Shown here piece by piece: positions 1-7,495 of a stretch of 9,413 bases of DNA. Positions within the stretch are counted from its first letter, which is position 1. Each line of letters starts with the position of its first letter. Both the position numbers and the translations under genes were made by a program. This DNA comes from Pyrinomonadaceae bacterium (lineage in GTDB: Bacteria; Acidobacteriota; Blastocatellia; Pyrinomonadales; Pyrinomonadaceae), in contig JAICQI010000181.1 in NCBI GenBank assembly GCA_025937955.1, positions 1 through 9,413 of the forward strand, in the 5' to 3' direction. Below the pieces are notes generated by a model. That model was not told where the DNA came from and did not search any database. It was given only the letters and a program-made list of their open reading frames with translations.

Positions 1-2703
1 AATCTGTTCTTGATGAACCCTGCCGGCATTCTGTTCGGACCGACTGCTCAGCTCAACGTTGCCGGATCGTTTCACGCGACGACAGCCGATTACATTGGCC
101 TTGCTGACGGTAGCCGCTTCAACGCCGTGCCCTCAGGTGCCGATGCGTTGCTCACGGTAGCCGCGCCGGCGGCCTTCGGCTTCCTCACGGCTACTCCTGC
201 CCCGATTAACGTGCAAACCGGTGTCTTAAACGTCTCTAACCCTAACCCCGCCGCGAGGCAATTTACGAGCCTGCTCCAAGTGCCGACGGGCGAAACCATT
301 TCGTTGGTGGGCGGGCCACTAAATATAGCGCCTCCCAGTGGATCCCCGCCTCCAAACTCCGCGTTCGTCCCGCTTGTCTTGGTCCCTGGTGGTACCGTCA
401 ACCTGGTCAGCGTCGCCTCACCCGGCGAAGTGACGCTCAATCCAATCGGTACCAGCGGTTTGGCAAAGCTCGGAGACGTGACTATGTCCGGCAGCGTCGT
501 CGATGGCCGCGAAATCTTTGTACGTAGCGGTCGCCTTCTCATGACTGACTCGGCATTGGCTCCTGGCTTCGCGCGCAACCGCGGTCCAACGGTTCCTCCC
601 CCAGACGGTGGCCAAGTGAATATTCAAGTTTCGGATGAAGTGAGAATCGACGGGTTCACTCGACCGGGCGGGATCGTTGACCCTGGTATTCGGACATTTG
701 CAGGTGTGCCGGGTGGGCCGACCGGGATAATTGGGGGCGACGTACCCAGTATTCTTATCGATACTAACTCTTTATCGATGCGGGGAGCGCAAGCAAGCAT
801 ACGGGCGACAAGGGATGGGCCGGGTGCGCCCGGGAAAATTGAGATCAATGCAGACACTGTTACGGTGGAGGGCAGGTCGTCGATCGGCGCGCTAAACCGG
901 TTCGCCGGAGCCGGGACTCCAGTAAATGTGAATAGCAGAACGGTGAGCCTGTCGGGAGACTCCACTTCGGCTGTCACGGGGATATTCTCAAACAGCGACT
1001 TCCACCCAATTTATGGAACACCTAACGCACCGTTTCGCAGCGACTTTACGTTGGCCGACAGCGGCCCGATTACCATCAACGCGATTGACAAGTTAATCGT
1101 TGCCGGCGGCGCACAAATTACTTCTGACAGCTTTGCTTTGGGCGCCAGTTCAAAAATAACTCTCAACGTTGGCGATGCACTCTTTAGCGGCCAACCAGGC
1201 GCGCTCGCTGCACAGAGCTTACTCGCTGGTACTTCGGGCGATATCACAGTGAATGCCAGTGGTCAGGTCAGCATACAGGATGGCTTTCGCGTAACCGCCG
1301 CAACGTTCGGCTCTGGCAACGCGGGAACGATAAATATTACCGCTAATGGTGGTGTTAATTTGAACGGCACAAATAGCCGTATCCAGAGCACAACGTTCCA
1401 AGCGCCCGACAGCCAGTACAACGGGTTTGCGCAACGATTCGCCGCGTTCTTCGGTGTCCCGGTCGCTTCTTTCAACTATGCCGCGCTGCGTACGCGGCTG
1501 GGGATAGCACCGGGCCCAGGCGATATCCTGCAGGTGCTTGCCCGGCTCAATGCAATGACAGATTCGGCCGGCAATCGCTTGGTGCCTGTCACCGACTTCA
1601 CGCCAGGAATAGGGGGTACCGTATCGATAGCCGCCTCAGCGTTGACTGCTAACGCCGGTGCGCTAATAGAGAGCTCTACCGGCTGGGACGGTAATGCCGG
1701 CCAAGTCAATGCGAACGTAGGCTCATTGTTTCTGAATGACGGCGCAAGCATCAGCAGCACGAGCGGCCGGGTAAATATAGCAACAGGGCAGCCAACAGTT
1801 GGTGCAGGCGATGCCGGTGAGATAAGCCTAATGGCCAGCGACGCGATATCGATCTCCGGTGGGGCCGTATCAACAACCACGTTTGGTGACGGTGACGGCG
1901 GGAGCATCCTTCTAGCCGGTGGAAAAGAGGTGACCATACAAAATGGCGGAATCGTGAGTGCCGATAGTGGAGGAACTCTCGCAGGGCAGCAGTTCTCTGG
2001 CAGTGGCCTTACCGGCAACATCACCATCACAGCGGGCGATCAGATAGTCATGAACAACGGCAGCGTCTCGACGCGGGCAGTCACCTCTGATGGTGGTAAT
2101 ATCACTCTCAACGCACCGCATATGATTCAGATGACCGATTCCCGGATCACCACGTCGGTGGAAAGCGGTGTCGGCGGCGGCGGCAATATCAATATCGATC
2201 CGGAGTTCCTGATCCTGAACAACAGCCAGATTCTTGCGAACGCCTTTGGCGGGCCGGGAGGAAACATCAATATAGTGGCGGATGTTTTTTTGGTAAATAG
2301 CGGAGGGACACAGCCGACGTCGCTCGCGGGCATTGTGGAAGCTTCCTCGGCTCTAAGCACTCCGGGAACGATCAATATCGAAGCGACGGTTACCGATGTG
2401 AGCGGTACGGTGGCGCCATTGCCGGAGGCGCCGCTTCAAGCCACGGAGTTGCTCCGCGCAGCGTGTGCGGCCCGGTTTGCCGGAGGAAAAGCCAGCAGTC
2501 TGGTACTGAGTGGGCGTGACGGTCTGCCACAGCAACCCGGTGGCTTGCTGCCAAGCCCTCCGTATCTGGCAAGTAAATCGCACACTCCCGCTACTATCGG
2601 CAGCGCAACGAGTTTCTCTTCGCCCATGGGCCTGAGTCTTCTTGGCTCAAGCGACCGACCTTCGAACCGGTATAGCTTGCTCCCGAATGTTAACTGTTCT
2701 TGA
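1..2703 (+). CDS. Two-partner secretion exoprotein (TpsA), filamentous haemagglutinin family; 5' end outside window
   Basis: The reading frame is open from base 1, so the signal peptide and about the first hundred residues lie upstream; 900 codons are visible, ending in TGA. The first codons read NLFLMNPAGILFGPTAQLNV, the conserved core of the TPS (haemagglutination activity) domain that is recognised by the TpsB transporter. From about base 1230 to 2400 there are successive beta-helix rungs, each starting with a G-x-I-x-I/L pattern (GDITVNA, GTINITA, GEISLMA, GSILLAG, GNITITA, GNITLNA, GNINID, GNINIV, GTINIEA), as expected for a long right-handed beta-helix adhesin. The C-terminal region (about 2430-2560) has the family-like tail CAARFAGGKASSLVLSGRDG followed by a Pro/Gly-rich stretch. 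The only two cysteines are codons 822 and 899. A probably helical, non-repeat segment interrupts the helix near 1411-1614. The transporter gene follows downstream. The family assignment is firm; the ligand or role (adhesion, aggregation, biofilm) is not visible. Confidence 0.93.
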   Translation, partial: NLFLMNPAGILFGPTAQLNVAGSFHATTADYIGLADGSRFNAVPSGADALLTVAAPAAFGFLTATPAPINVQTGVLNVSNPNPAARQFTSLLQVPTGETISLVGGPLNIAPPSGSPPPNSAFVPLVLVPGGTVNLVSVASPGEVTLNPIGTSGLAKLGDVTMSGSVVDGREIFVRSGRLLMTDSALAPGFARNRGPTVPPPDGGQVNIQVSDEVRIDGFTRPGGIVDPGIRTFAGVPGGPTGIIGGDVPSILIDTNSLSMRGAQASIRATRDGPGAPGKIEINADTVTVEGRSSIGALNRFAGAGTPVNVNSRTVSLSGDSTSAVTGIFSNSDFHPIYGTPNAPFRSDFTLADSGPITINAIDKLIVAGGAQITSDSFALGASSKITLNVGDALFSGQPGALAAQSLLAGTSGDITVNASGQVSIQDGFRVTAATFGSGNAGTINITANGGVNLNGTNSRIQSTTFQAPDSQYNGFAQRFAAFFGVPVASFNYAALRTRLGIAPGPGDILQVLARLNAMTDSAGNRLVPVTDFTPGIGGTVSIAASALTANAGALIESSTGWDGNAGQVNANVGSLFLNDGASISSTSGRVNIATGQPTVGAGDAGEISLMASDAISISGGAVSTTTFGDGDGGSILLAGGKEVTIQNGGIVSADSGGTLAGQQFSGSGLTGNITITAGDQIVMNNGSVSTRAVTSDGGNITLNAPHMIQMTDSRITTSVESGVGGGGNINIDPEFLILNNSQILANAFGGPGGNINIVADVFLVNSGGTQPTSLAGIVEASSALSTPGTINIEATVTDVSGTVAPLPEAPLQATELLRAACAARFAGGKASSLVLSGRDGLPQQPGGLLPSPPYLASKSHTPATIGSATSFSSPMGLSLLGSSDRPSNRYSLLPNVNCS

Positions 2704-2818
2704 TAGGCGGAAGTAGCAAGACCGACAGTTTTGCAGACTTCGTCCGGAGGAGTCCAGCGTGTTGGGCTGATACTAGTCTAGTTTTTACCGAACCAGTGGC
2801 GCTACGACGCGAAAACTT

Positions 2819-2847
2819 TTGACATCTTCGGCTCTATTGGCTATTGG
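2819..2847 (+). promoter_or_regulatory. Possible sigma-70-type promoter for tpsB
   Basis: A perfect consensus -35 box TTGACA lies at 2819-2824, followed after 17 bases by TATTGG at 2842-2847, which matches TATAAT only in its first three bases. The element is 58 bases before the tpsB start. The -10 box overlaps the second copy of a tandem 7-mer. It would allow tpsB to be transcribed separately from tpsA; no clear terminator is seen between the two genes, so readthrough from tpsA is equally possible. Confidence 0.3.
2834..2847 (+). repeat. Tandem 7-base repeat CTATTGG x2
   Basis: Two perfect adjacent copies of CTATTGG (2834-2840 and 2841-2847) lie in the tpsA-tpsB gap, over the spacer and -10 region of the possible promoter. 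A change in copy number would alter promoter spacing. With only two copies this may be chance. Confidence 0.4.
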
Positions 2848-2888
2848 CTTTACCGACATCTTTGTTTCGGCAGATATAGCGATAATCC

Positions 2889-2896
2889 GAGGTAGG
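2889..2896 (+). promoter_or_regulatory. Ribosome binding site of tpsB
   Basis: The purine-rich GAGGTAGG precedes the GTG codon at 2905; AGG at 2894-2896 is 8 bases from the start. An in-frame TAG at 2902-2904 touches the GTG, so no earlier start is possible, and no other good start codon lies near. This decides the GTG start. Confidence 0.55.
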
Positions 2897-2904
2897 TAAA
2901 ATAG

Positions 2905-4626
2905 GTGCTCTGCTCGTCTGCTCATGCGCTGTTGCTGATTGTTTTTTTCTTCTCATTGGCCGACGTCCAAATTCTTCCTGCCGCCACTCCCACTCCCGTT
3001 GATCCGACCGGACGCGCTGGGGAAGCTCCGCCGCTGCAAAAGGAGATTCAACCTGAGCTTCCGCGACCAGGAACGTTGCTACCACCTCCTCCCCTCGCTC
3101 CGAGGGTCGAGCCGATTCCAGGCCTGCGCGTGTTTGTCCGCGAGATCAGAGTAACCGGCTCTACGGTCTTTACTGCGGAAGAGCTGGCTAAAGTTACCGC
3201 CCCATATTTAAACCGTGAACTCACGTCCGAGGACCTGGAGGCGCTTCGAGTCGCTCTGACGCTTCTCTACGTCAACAACGGTTATGTCAATTCCGGCGCG
3301 ATCCTCCCGGACCAGACTGTGACTGACAATGTGATTACGTTTCAGATTGTCGAGGGTGGCTTAACGGGCGTCGAAGTAGACGGAAACCGGTGGTTTCGCT
3401 CCAATTATTTTCAGAAGCGATTTAACCTCGACGCCGGACCTCCTCTCAACATCAATGCTTTGCAGCGGCGGTTGCAGCTCATGCTCGAGGACCAGCGTAT
3501 CCAGCGGCTGAACGCGGAGCTCAAACCGGGACTCGGGCGCGGAGAGGGCATTTTGGATGTCCGTGTCGAGGAGAGAACGCCGTACAAGTTATCCGTTGTG
3601 TACAATAATTATCAGTCACCCTCGGTCGGAGATGACCGGGGTATCGTAATCCTGGAGCACCAGAACCTAACAGGCAACGGTGACGTGGCGACGGCGCAGT
3701 ATGGCAGATCGAGGGGATTAGATCCGTTGCTCGATTTCAAGTACTCGTTCCCGTTTACTGCTTATGATACGACCGCGAGCTTGCAGTACCGTAGAAATAC
3801 CTTCGCGGTTGTCGAAGAACCGTTCGAGGATATCGATATCGATAGCAAATCGCATATCTATACCATTGCCTTTAGACAACCCGTCTATCGCACCCTGAAC
3901 AGTGAAGTTGCCCTTGAGTTTACAGGTGAGAGACTTTCACACGAGACTTTGTTGTTGGGAGAGCGGTTCTCCTTGGAGCCTGGGGCACGAAACGGCCGGT
4001 CAATCGTCACTGCGCTGCGATTGGGGCAAGAATTCGTTCATCGCACCCAGAATCAAGTAGTCGCAGCACGGTCGCGATTTTCTTTCGGGGTCGATGCGCT
4101 GGACGCGACGATCAACAGTCAGGGCTTGCCGGATGGGAAATTTTTTGCGTGGTTAGGACAATTTCAGTGGGTCCGCCGCCTCGGTATCCTGAACAGCTAT
4201 TCGATCTTTCGAACCGATGTCCAGCTCTCGGATGATCCCCTTCTGTCTTTGGAACAGATCTCTGTAGGTGGCCGGTATAGCGTTCGGGGGTATCGAGAGA
4301 ACACCATGTTGAGAGACAGGGCGATTATAACTTCACTGGAGACTCGCGTGCCACTGATTCAAAATGTCTTCTGGGCGGATTTCCTCGAGCTAGCACCTTT
4401 TGTCGATTTCGGCAGGGGATGGAACCGGCAGCGGAATACTCCTGATCCTCAAGACATTTCCAGTGTCGGCGTTGGCGTACGCTGGGGGCTTACGACCTCA
4501 TCGCCGGTTGTTATCCGGCCTCAGTTCGAACTCTATTGGGGCCATCGCCTGAGGAAGGTCGACAAACCGGGAGGTTCGCTCCAAGATAATGGAATTCACT
4601 TGCAGTTTGTTCTCGGAGTATTTTAG
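2905..4626 (+). CDS. TpsB outer-membrane transporter, ShlB/FhaC/HecB family
   Basis: This is the pore partner of a type Vb system: it binds the TPS domain of the exoprotein in the periplasm and threads it through the outer membrane. The 573 residues show a hydrophobic signal segment (about 8-18, ending near LPAA, 24-27), a proline-rich linker (about 28-73), a first POTRA domain (about 76-153, with the typical NGYVNSGAILPDQ), a second POTRA-like region (about 154-222), then a 16-strand-type barrel (about 225-573). The Omp85/TpsB loop-6 motif VRGY is at 460-463, and the protein ends in the aromatic-rich strand HLQFVLGVF, as usual for outer-membrane barrels. The length is normal for the family. 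The start is GTG; the n-region of the signal peptide (MLCSSAH) has no lysine or arginine, which is unusual. Its substrate is most likely the exoprotein just upstream. Confidence 0.95.
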   Translation: MLCSSAHALLLIVFFFSLADVQILPAATPTPVDPTGRAGEAPPLQKEIQPELPRPGTLLPPPPLAPRVEPIPGLRVFVREIRVTGSTVFTAEELAKVTAPYLNRELTSEDLEALRVALTLLYVNNGYVNSGAILPDQTVTDNVITFQIVEGGLTGVEVDGNRWFRSNYFQKRFNLDAGPPLNINALQRRLQLMLEDQRIQRLNAELKPGLGRGEGILDVRVEERTPYKLSVVYNNYQSPSVGDDRGIVILEHQNLTGNGDVATAQYGRSRGLDPLLDFKYSFPFTAYDTTASLQYRRNTFAVVEEPFEDIDIDSKSHIYTIAFRQPVYRTLNSEVALEFTGERLSHETLLLGERFSLEPGARNGRSIVTALRLGQEFVHRTQNQVVAARSRFSFGVDALDATINSQGLPDGKFFAWLGQFQWVRRLGILNSYSIFRTDVQLSDDPLLSLEQISVGGRYSVRGYRENTMLRDRAIITSLETRVPLIQNVFWADFLELAPFVDFGRGWNRQRNTPDPQDISSVGVGVRWGLTTSSPVVIRPQFELYWGHRLRKVDKPGGSLQDNGIHLQFVLGVF

Positions 4627-4635
4627 GGGAGTGAC

Positions 4636-4663
4636 AGTGGCTGGCGTTTAGTCACCAGCCACT
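4636..4663. terminator. Bidirectional hairpin between converging genes
   Basis: AGTGGCTGG (4636-4644) is the perfect reverse complement of CCAGCCACT (4655-4663), with a 10-base loop. It sits 10 bases after the tpsB stop and 20 bases beyond the stop of the DUF928 gene on the other strand, so it can serve both transcripts. Neither side has an immediate long U-tract, so termination may be inefficient or the hairpin may mainly protect 3' ends. Confidence 0.6.
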
Positions 4664-4683
4664 TACCACGGTTTTATGATTCA

Positions 4684-5364
4684 TTACTCAGTGATTGTCG
4701 GTAAACCCACCTGTGCCAGCATCGCAGCCCGCTGCTTCTGTAGCTCCTGATCCTGGGGCGCGGCCTCGATGAGATCGGAGATCGCTCCCAGCGCATCGTA
4801 CCAGATACCAGCTTCGGCGTAGACGAAAGGCGCTTCTTTCTTCGCTGTTTGAGCGAGCTTTGCCTTTAGCTCTTCCGGTGTCTCGACCCGCTCGATAGCG
4901 CCACCGGCCAGTATATCTTTGGAGCGACGATCAGCGTCCGGGACAACCGCAACAAACCATCGATATGCCGCTCCCGGCGAGAGACGCACATTGTAGTCAG
5001 CCAGCCGGACCCGTTGCACGCCAGCATTGACGGCGGATGAAAGGCGAGTTTCCAGGATGGGCTGAACACCCTGTGGATCCATCACGGTAAGCTCCACCGG
5101 AAGCGAAGTCGGTGCAGAAATGTACCAGTAAAGAGAAGGCTGTTCGCTGGTAGTGAAGCCACTGTGATCCGGCGCCAGGACGGAGAGAACAAAAACATCA
5201 CGTTGGGTTCCGCGTGTACCGCCTCCAACCCGTCCCCCTGGGGCCCCACGCGTCGGTGGCTTGTAGACGGGAGCGTCAGCCGCATCTGCCACAAAAAAGG
5301 AAGACAGTCCCGCAAAAATAAACATCGCGACAGAAAATCCAACTATACTCTTTGTATAATCCAT
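4684..5364 (-). CDS. Exported DUF928 family protein
   Basis: The 226 residues match my knowledge of DUF928, a family of unknown function often found beside TPS exoproteins and CHAT or CHASE2 genes. A signal peptide is clear: Lys5, a hydrophobic core about 7-25, and an Ala-x-Ala site (Ala26-Asp27-Ala28) for signal peptidase I. The mature protein begins with a Gly/Arg-rich stretch, RGAPGGRVGGGTRG (39-52). Then come the family blocks VLAPDHSGFTTSEQPSLYWY (about 62-81), a beta-rich middle, YRWFVAVVPDADRRSKD (134-150), and a helical C-terminus with GIWYDALGAISDLI (186-199) and QRAAMLAQVGLP (211-222). The tryptophans of YWY and YRWF suggest a compact beta domain followed by a short TPR-like hairpin. 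It is probably periplasmic or attached to the envelope. The ATG start is fixed by a strong Shine-Dalgarno. The molecular role is unknown. Confidence 0.88.
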   Translation of the reverse strand: MDYTKSIVGFSVAMFIFAGLSSFFVADAADAPVYKPPTRGAPGGRVGGGTRGTQRDVFVLSVLAPDHSGFTTSEQPSLYWYISAPTSLPVELTVMDPQGVQPILETRLSSAVNAGVQRVRLADYNVRLSPGAAYRWFVAVVPDADRRSKDILAGGAIERVETPEELKAKLAQTAKKEAPFVYAEAGIWYDALGAISDLIEAAPQDQELQKQRAAMLAQVGLPTITE

Positions 5365-5371
5365 TTTCTTT

Positions 5372-5378
5372 CCTCCTT
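5372..5378 (-). promoter_or_regulatory. Strong Shine-Dalgarno of the DUF928 gene
   Basis: On the minus strand AAGGAGG (complement of CCTCCTT) lies 7 bases before the ATG at 5364-5362. It is the only near-perfect ribosome site in the window and suggests that DUF928 is made in much larger amounts than the cyclase upstream of it, whose start has no visible site. Confidence 0.85.
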
Positions 5379-5524
5379 AATGATCGGAGACGCGTTTATA
5401 AACTTACTGAAGCAGTCCGCACGTCGATAGAAAACATCAGACTTGTTTCGGTAGCTTGCGAATCATTTCACAAAACCATAGGTAGAACGGATCAACTAGT
5501 TACGCGATCTTCAACTTCGTTCAC

Positions 5525-5548
5525 AACTAAAATCTACAGATTGTAGTT
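5525..5548 (-). terminator. Possible weak hairpin terminator after the CHASE2-cyclase gene
   Basis: Three bases after the cyclase stop, the minus strand can fold AACTA-c-AATC / GATT-t-TAGTT with a 4-base loop: nine pairs with one mismatch, mostly A-U. A short TTTT lies within the 3' arm rather than after it. It may attenuate transcription into DUF928 or be a simple 3'-end structure. Confidence 0.25.
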
Positions 5549-5551
5549 CCG

Positions 5552-7489
5552 CTAGCCATTTTCTACTCGACCGATGACGCGATAGATCGTTACCTTCTCA
5601 TCTTTACCTTTTAGATTCGCCTCACCAACCCTTTTCGTTACGAATTGATGATCAAGATGGCGCAGCGTTGTTTCACCAACGAGGATGCGGCACGGGCTAT
5701 ATGCTAAATCGGGGTCGATCAGATCCTTCTCGAAGCTCTCGAGCCTCGCTGCGACGTTGACCGTATCACCCACCGTGGTGTACTTCAATCGTTGCGCACT
5801 TCCCAGACTACCGGCTACCACAGGGCCGGTGAAAATGCCGATACGCATCTCTACGGTGGCGAGATCTTGCTGCTGCCAGCTAGAATTGAGACGTTTCAGC
5901 TCTCTTTCCATGGCCAACGCACAATTCACCGCAGCTACCGCGTCCTGTGCTATTTCGGCTTGGGTGACTCGAGGCACCGGCACTCCGAAATCAGCCTTGA
6001 TTGCGTCGCCAAAGTAATCATCCACGACGCCTCCATGTTCCATCACCAATTGAGCCATGGCTTCCATATAAATGTTCAGCCAATCGAGCAGCGCCTGAGG
6101 ATCGATTTTTTCTGATACTGAAGTAAACCCACTTAGGTCTGTAAAGAGCACAGTTACGGTGAACTTTTGAGACCTTGGCCGGCCTCCGTCCATAAACTGA
6201 TCCCGCTCTTGCCAGATTGCCTCGGCAACTTCCGTCGAAACATGCCGCGAGAATAATTGCATTAGGAGCGCCCGCTCTTTTTTTTCCTGGTTCAACATAT
6301 AGGTGGTGACGAGGGCCGCGGAGCCGAGCGAGGCAAACGCAGGAGGTACCGAAGGAATCCACCAGTCGCTCAAAAACGCGACGTAGGCGGCAAAAATCAA
6401 GATCAATAGACCGCTCCCACCCAACATCAAAAACCTCAATGGTGAGCGCACCCCGAGACCTAAGGCACCGCCCATAATGCCCCACAGGAGGATCCAGCCC
6501 ATCTCTTGGCCATCAGTGGTGGTTCTAACTTGCCTGTGCCCTTCAAGAGCCCCTCTTAGGTACTGACTTACAACTTGAGCGTGCAATTCCACTCCCGAAA
6601 TGGCCTGGCCCCGCAGGCCTCGGCTGTGGGGCGTATAAAAAAAGTCTTTGACGCTCTCGGTGTTGACTCCTATGAGTACAACTCTGTCCTTTATGACTGC
6701 GGCGGGGACCTCGCCGGAAACTAGTGCAGTAAGCGTAAACGATCGTAGGGGTGCTCGCACACCTTTGAAATCGAGCAAGATCTGGTACCCCCCTGCATCA
6801 GCGCCGACATATGCCCCGTCATTGCTTTCGAAGGGATGAAAGGTGGTTCGACCGAGTCGCATGTGTTCCGGATTCGATGGGTCCGGTTGTGGCGTAGTTC
6901 CTTCCGCTTGCAAATAAAGCAGCGCCTGGCGCAAAGAGAAAGAATAGAGAGTTTGCTTTCCGTCATCCATAAGAAGCAAGCCGCGACGGACAATCCCATC
7001 CGCATCGATCGGGATGTCATTGAAGCCCACCTGCTCGGTGCCCTTCAATACGGGGGGAGGCGGTATGGCGCTTGCCGGATCATCGGCAAATTTCGTCGTT
7101 ACGATGATGCGGCGATTGCTGGTTAAGATTGCATTGAGCCTGTCGTGTCCGGGCGGGACCGGGATGTCCCGATATATATCCACGCCGATCGCGCGCGGAT
7201 GAGACTGGCTGAGGATCTCTAACGCCTGAGCAAGAACATCGTCCGTCAGCGGCCAGCGGCCCTGCTTTCGAATATCATCCTCGGTGACAGTGACAAGAAC
7301 AATTCGCGGGTCTGGCTCGGAAACATCGGGACGTAATCTAATGCAGAGGTCGTATGCCGCAAGCTCGAGCGATTCGAGCATACCGAGACTGCGCAGACCC
7401 ACAATCCCCAGTGAAAATAGGAGACCGATCAGGATGGCGGCGGCCGGCGGTGATCGCAAAAATTTATGTGCTGAGCTCACGGCAGACAA
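5552..7489 (-). CDS. CHASE2 sensor-class III nucleotide cyclase (probable adenylate cyclase)
   Basis: The 645-residue inner-membrane protein starts with one membrane segment (about 16-36), then an extracytoplasmic CHASE2 sensor domain (about 40-320, with the late family block VVLIGVNTESVKDFFYTP at 270-287). Three more membrane helices follow (about 331-347, 352-373, 379-398), then a cytoplasmic class III cyclase domain (about 442-640). Metal-binding aspartates are Asp451 (LFTDLSGFT) and Asp495 (YFGDAIK); Asn578 and Arg582 of GDTVNVAARLE are the transition-state pair. Thr571 replaces the second specificity residue, as in class IIIb adenylate cyclases, but the first specificity residue, normally Lys, is Asp491. 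The likely product is therefore cAMP, with some doubt. The start is TTG, six bases after the CHAT stop and in the same frame; GTG at 7480-7478 is an alternative. No Shine-Dalgarno is visible, so translation probably depends on coupling to the CHAT gene. Confidence 0.92.
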   Translation of the reverse strand: MSAVSSAHKFLRSPPAAAILIGLLFSLGIVGLRSLGMLESLELAAYDLCIRLRPDVSEPDPRIVLVTVTEDDIRKQGRWPLTDDVLAQALEILSQSHPRAIGVDIYRDIPVPPGHDRLNAILTSNRRIIVTTKFADDPASAIPPPPVLKGTEQVGFNDIPIDADGIVRRGLLLMDDGKQTLYSFSLRQALLYLQAEGTTPQPDPSNPEHMRLGRTTFHPFESNDGAYVGADAGGYQILLDFKGVRAPLRSFTLTALVSGEVPAAVIKDRVVLIGVNTESVKDFFYTPHSRGLRGQAISGVELHAQVVSQYLRGALEGHRQVRTTTDGQEMGWILLWGIMGGALGLGVRSPLRFLMLGGSGLLILIFAAYVAFLSDWWIPSVPPAFASLGSAALVTTYMLNQEKKERALLMQLFSRHVSTEVAEAIWQERDQFMDGGRPRSQKFTVTVLFTDLSGFTSVSEKIDPQALLDWLNIYMEAMAQLVMEHGGVVDDYFGDAIKADFGVPVPRVTQAEIAQDAVAAVNCALAMERELKRLNSSWQQQDLATVEMRIGIFTGPVVAGSLGSAQRLKYTTVGDTVNVAARLESFEKDLIDPDLAYSPCRILVGETTLRHLDHQFVTKRVGEANLKGKDEKVTIYRVIGRVENG

Positions 7490-7495
7490 GCCGAT

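Larger units (their letters stand above)
5365..5551 (-). other. 187-base gap between the CHASE2-cyclase and DUF928 genes
   Basis: This AT-richer gap holds the DUF928 ribosome site, an imperfect hairpin just after the cyclase stop (listed separately), an 8-base palindrome AACTAGTT at 5494-5501, and a TTTATAAAC run near 5396-5404 that could be a -10 box on the minus strand. I found no convincing -35 box at the right distance, so I do not call a promoter, though separate transcription of DUF928 is likely given the gap. No plausible small gene is seen. Confidence 0.5.

Noticed and set aside
90..578. 162-codon minus-strand frame at the left edge
   Set aside because: It is antisense to the TPS exoprotein, with no recognisable domain and no promoter or ribosome site.
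1476..2030. 184-codon open frame on the minus strand inside the exoprotein gene
   Set aside because: It is antisense to a clear beta-helix coding region, low-complexity (Pro/Ala/Ser-rich), lacks a ribosome site and looks like no known family; it is a by-product of the regular codon pattern on the plus strand.
1230..2400. Repeated G-x-I-x-I units considered as DNA repeats or a tandem array
   Set aside because: The periodicity is at the protein level (beta-helix rungs); the DNA copies are diverged, so they are not a sequence repeat or CRISPR array.
3828..3846. GATATCGATATCGATA palindromic run in tpsB
   Set aside because: It encodes Asp-Ile-Asp-Ile-Asp in a barrel loop; the repeat follows from the codons and no site function is supported.
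5494..5501. AACTAGTT palindrome in the cyclase-DUF928 gap
   Set aside because: Eight bases, single copy and not placed against a convincing promoter; too weak to call an operator.
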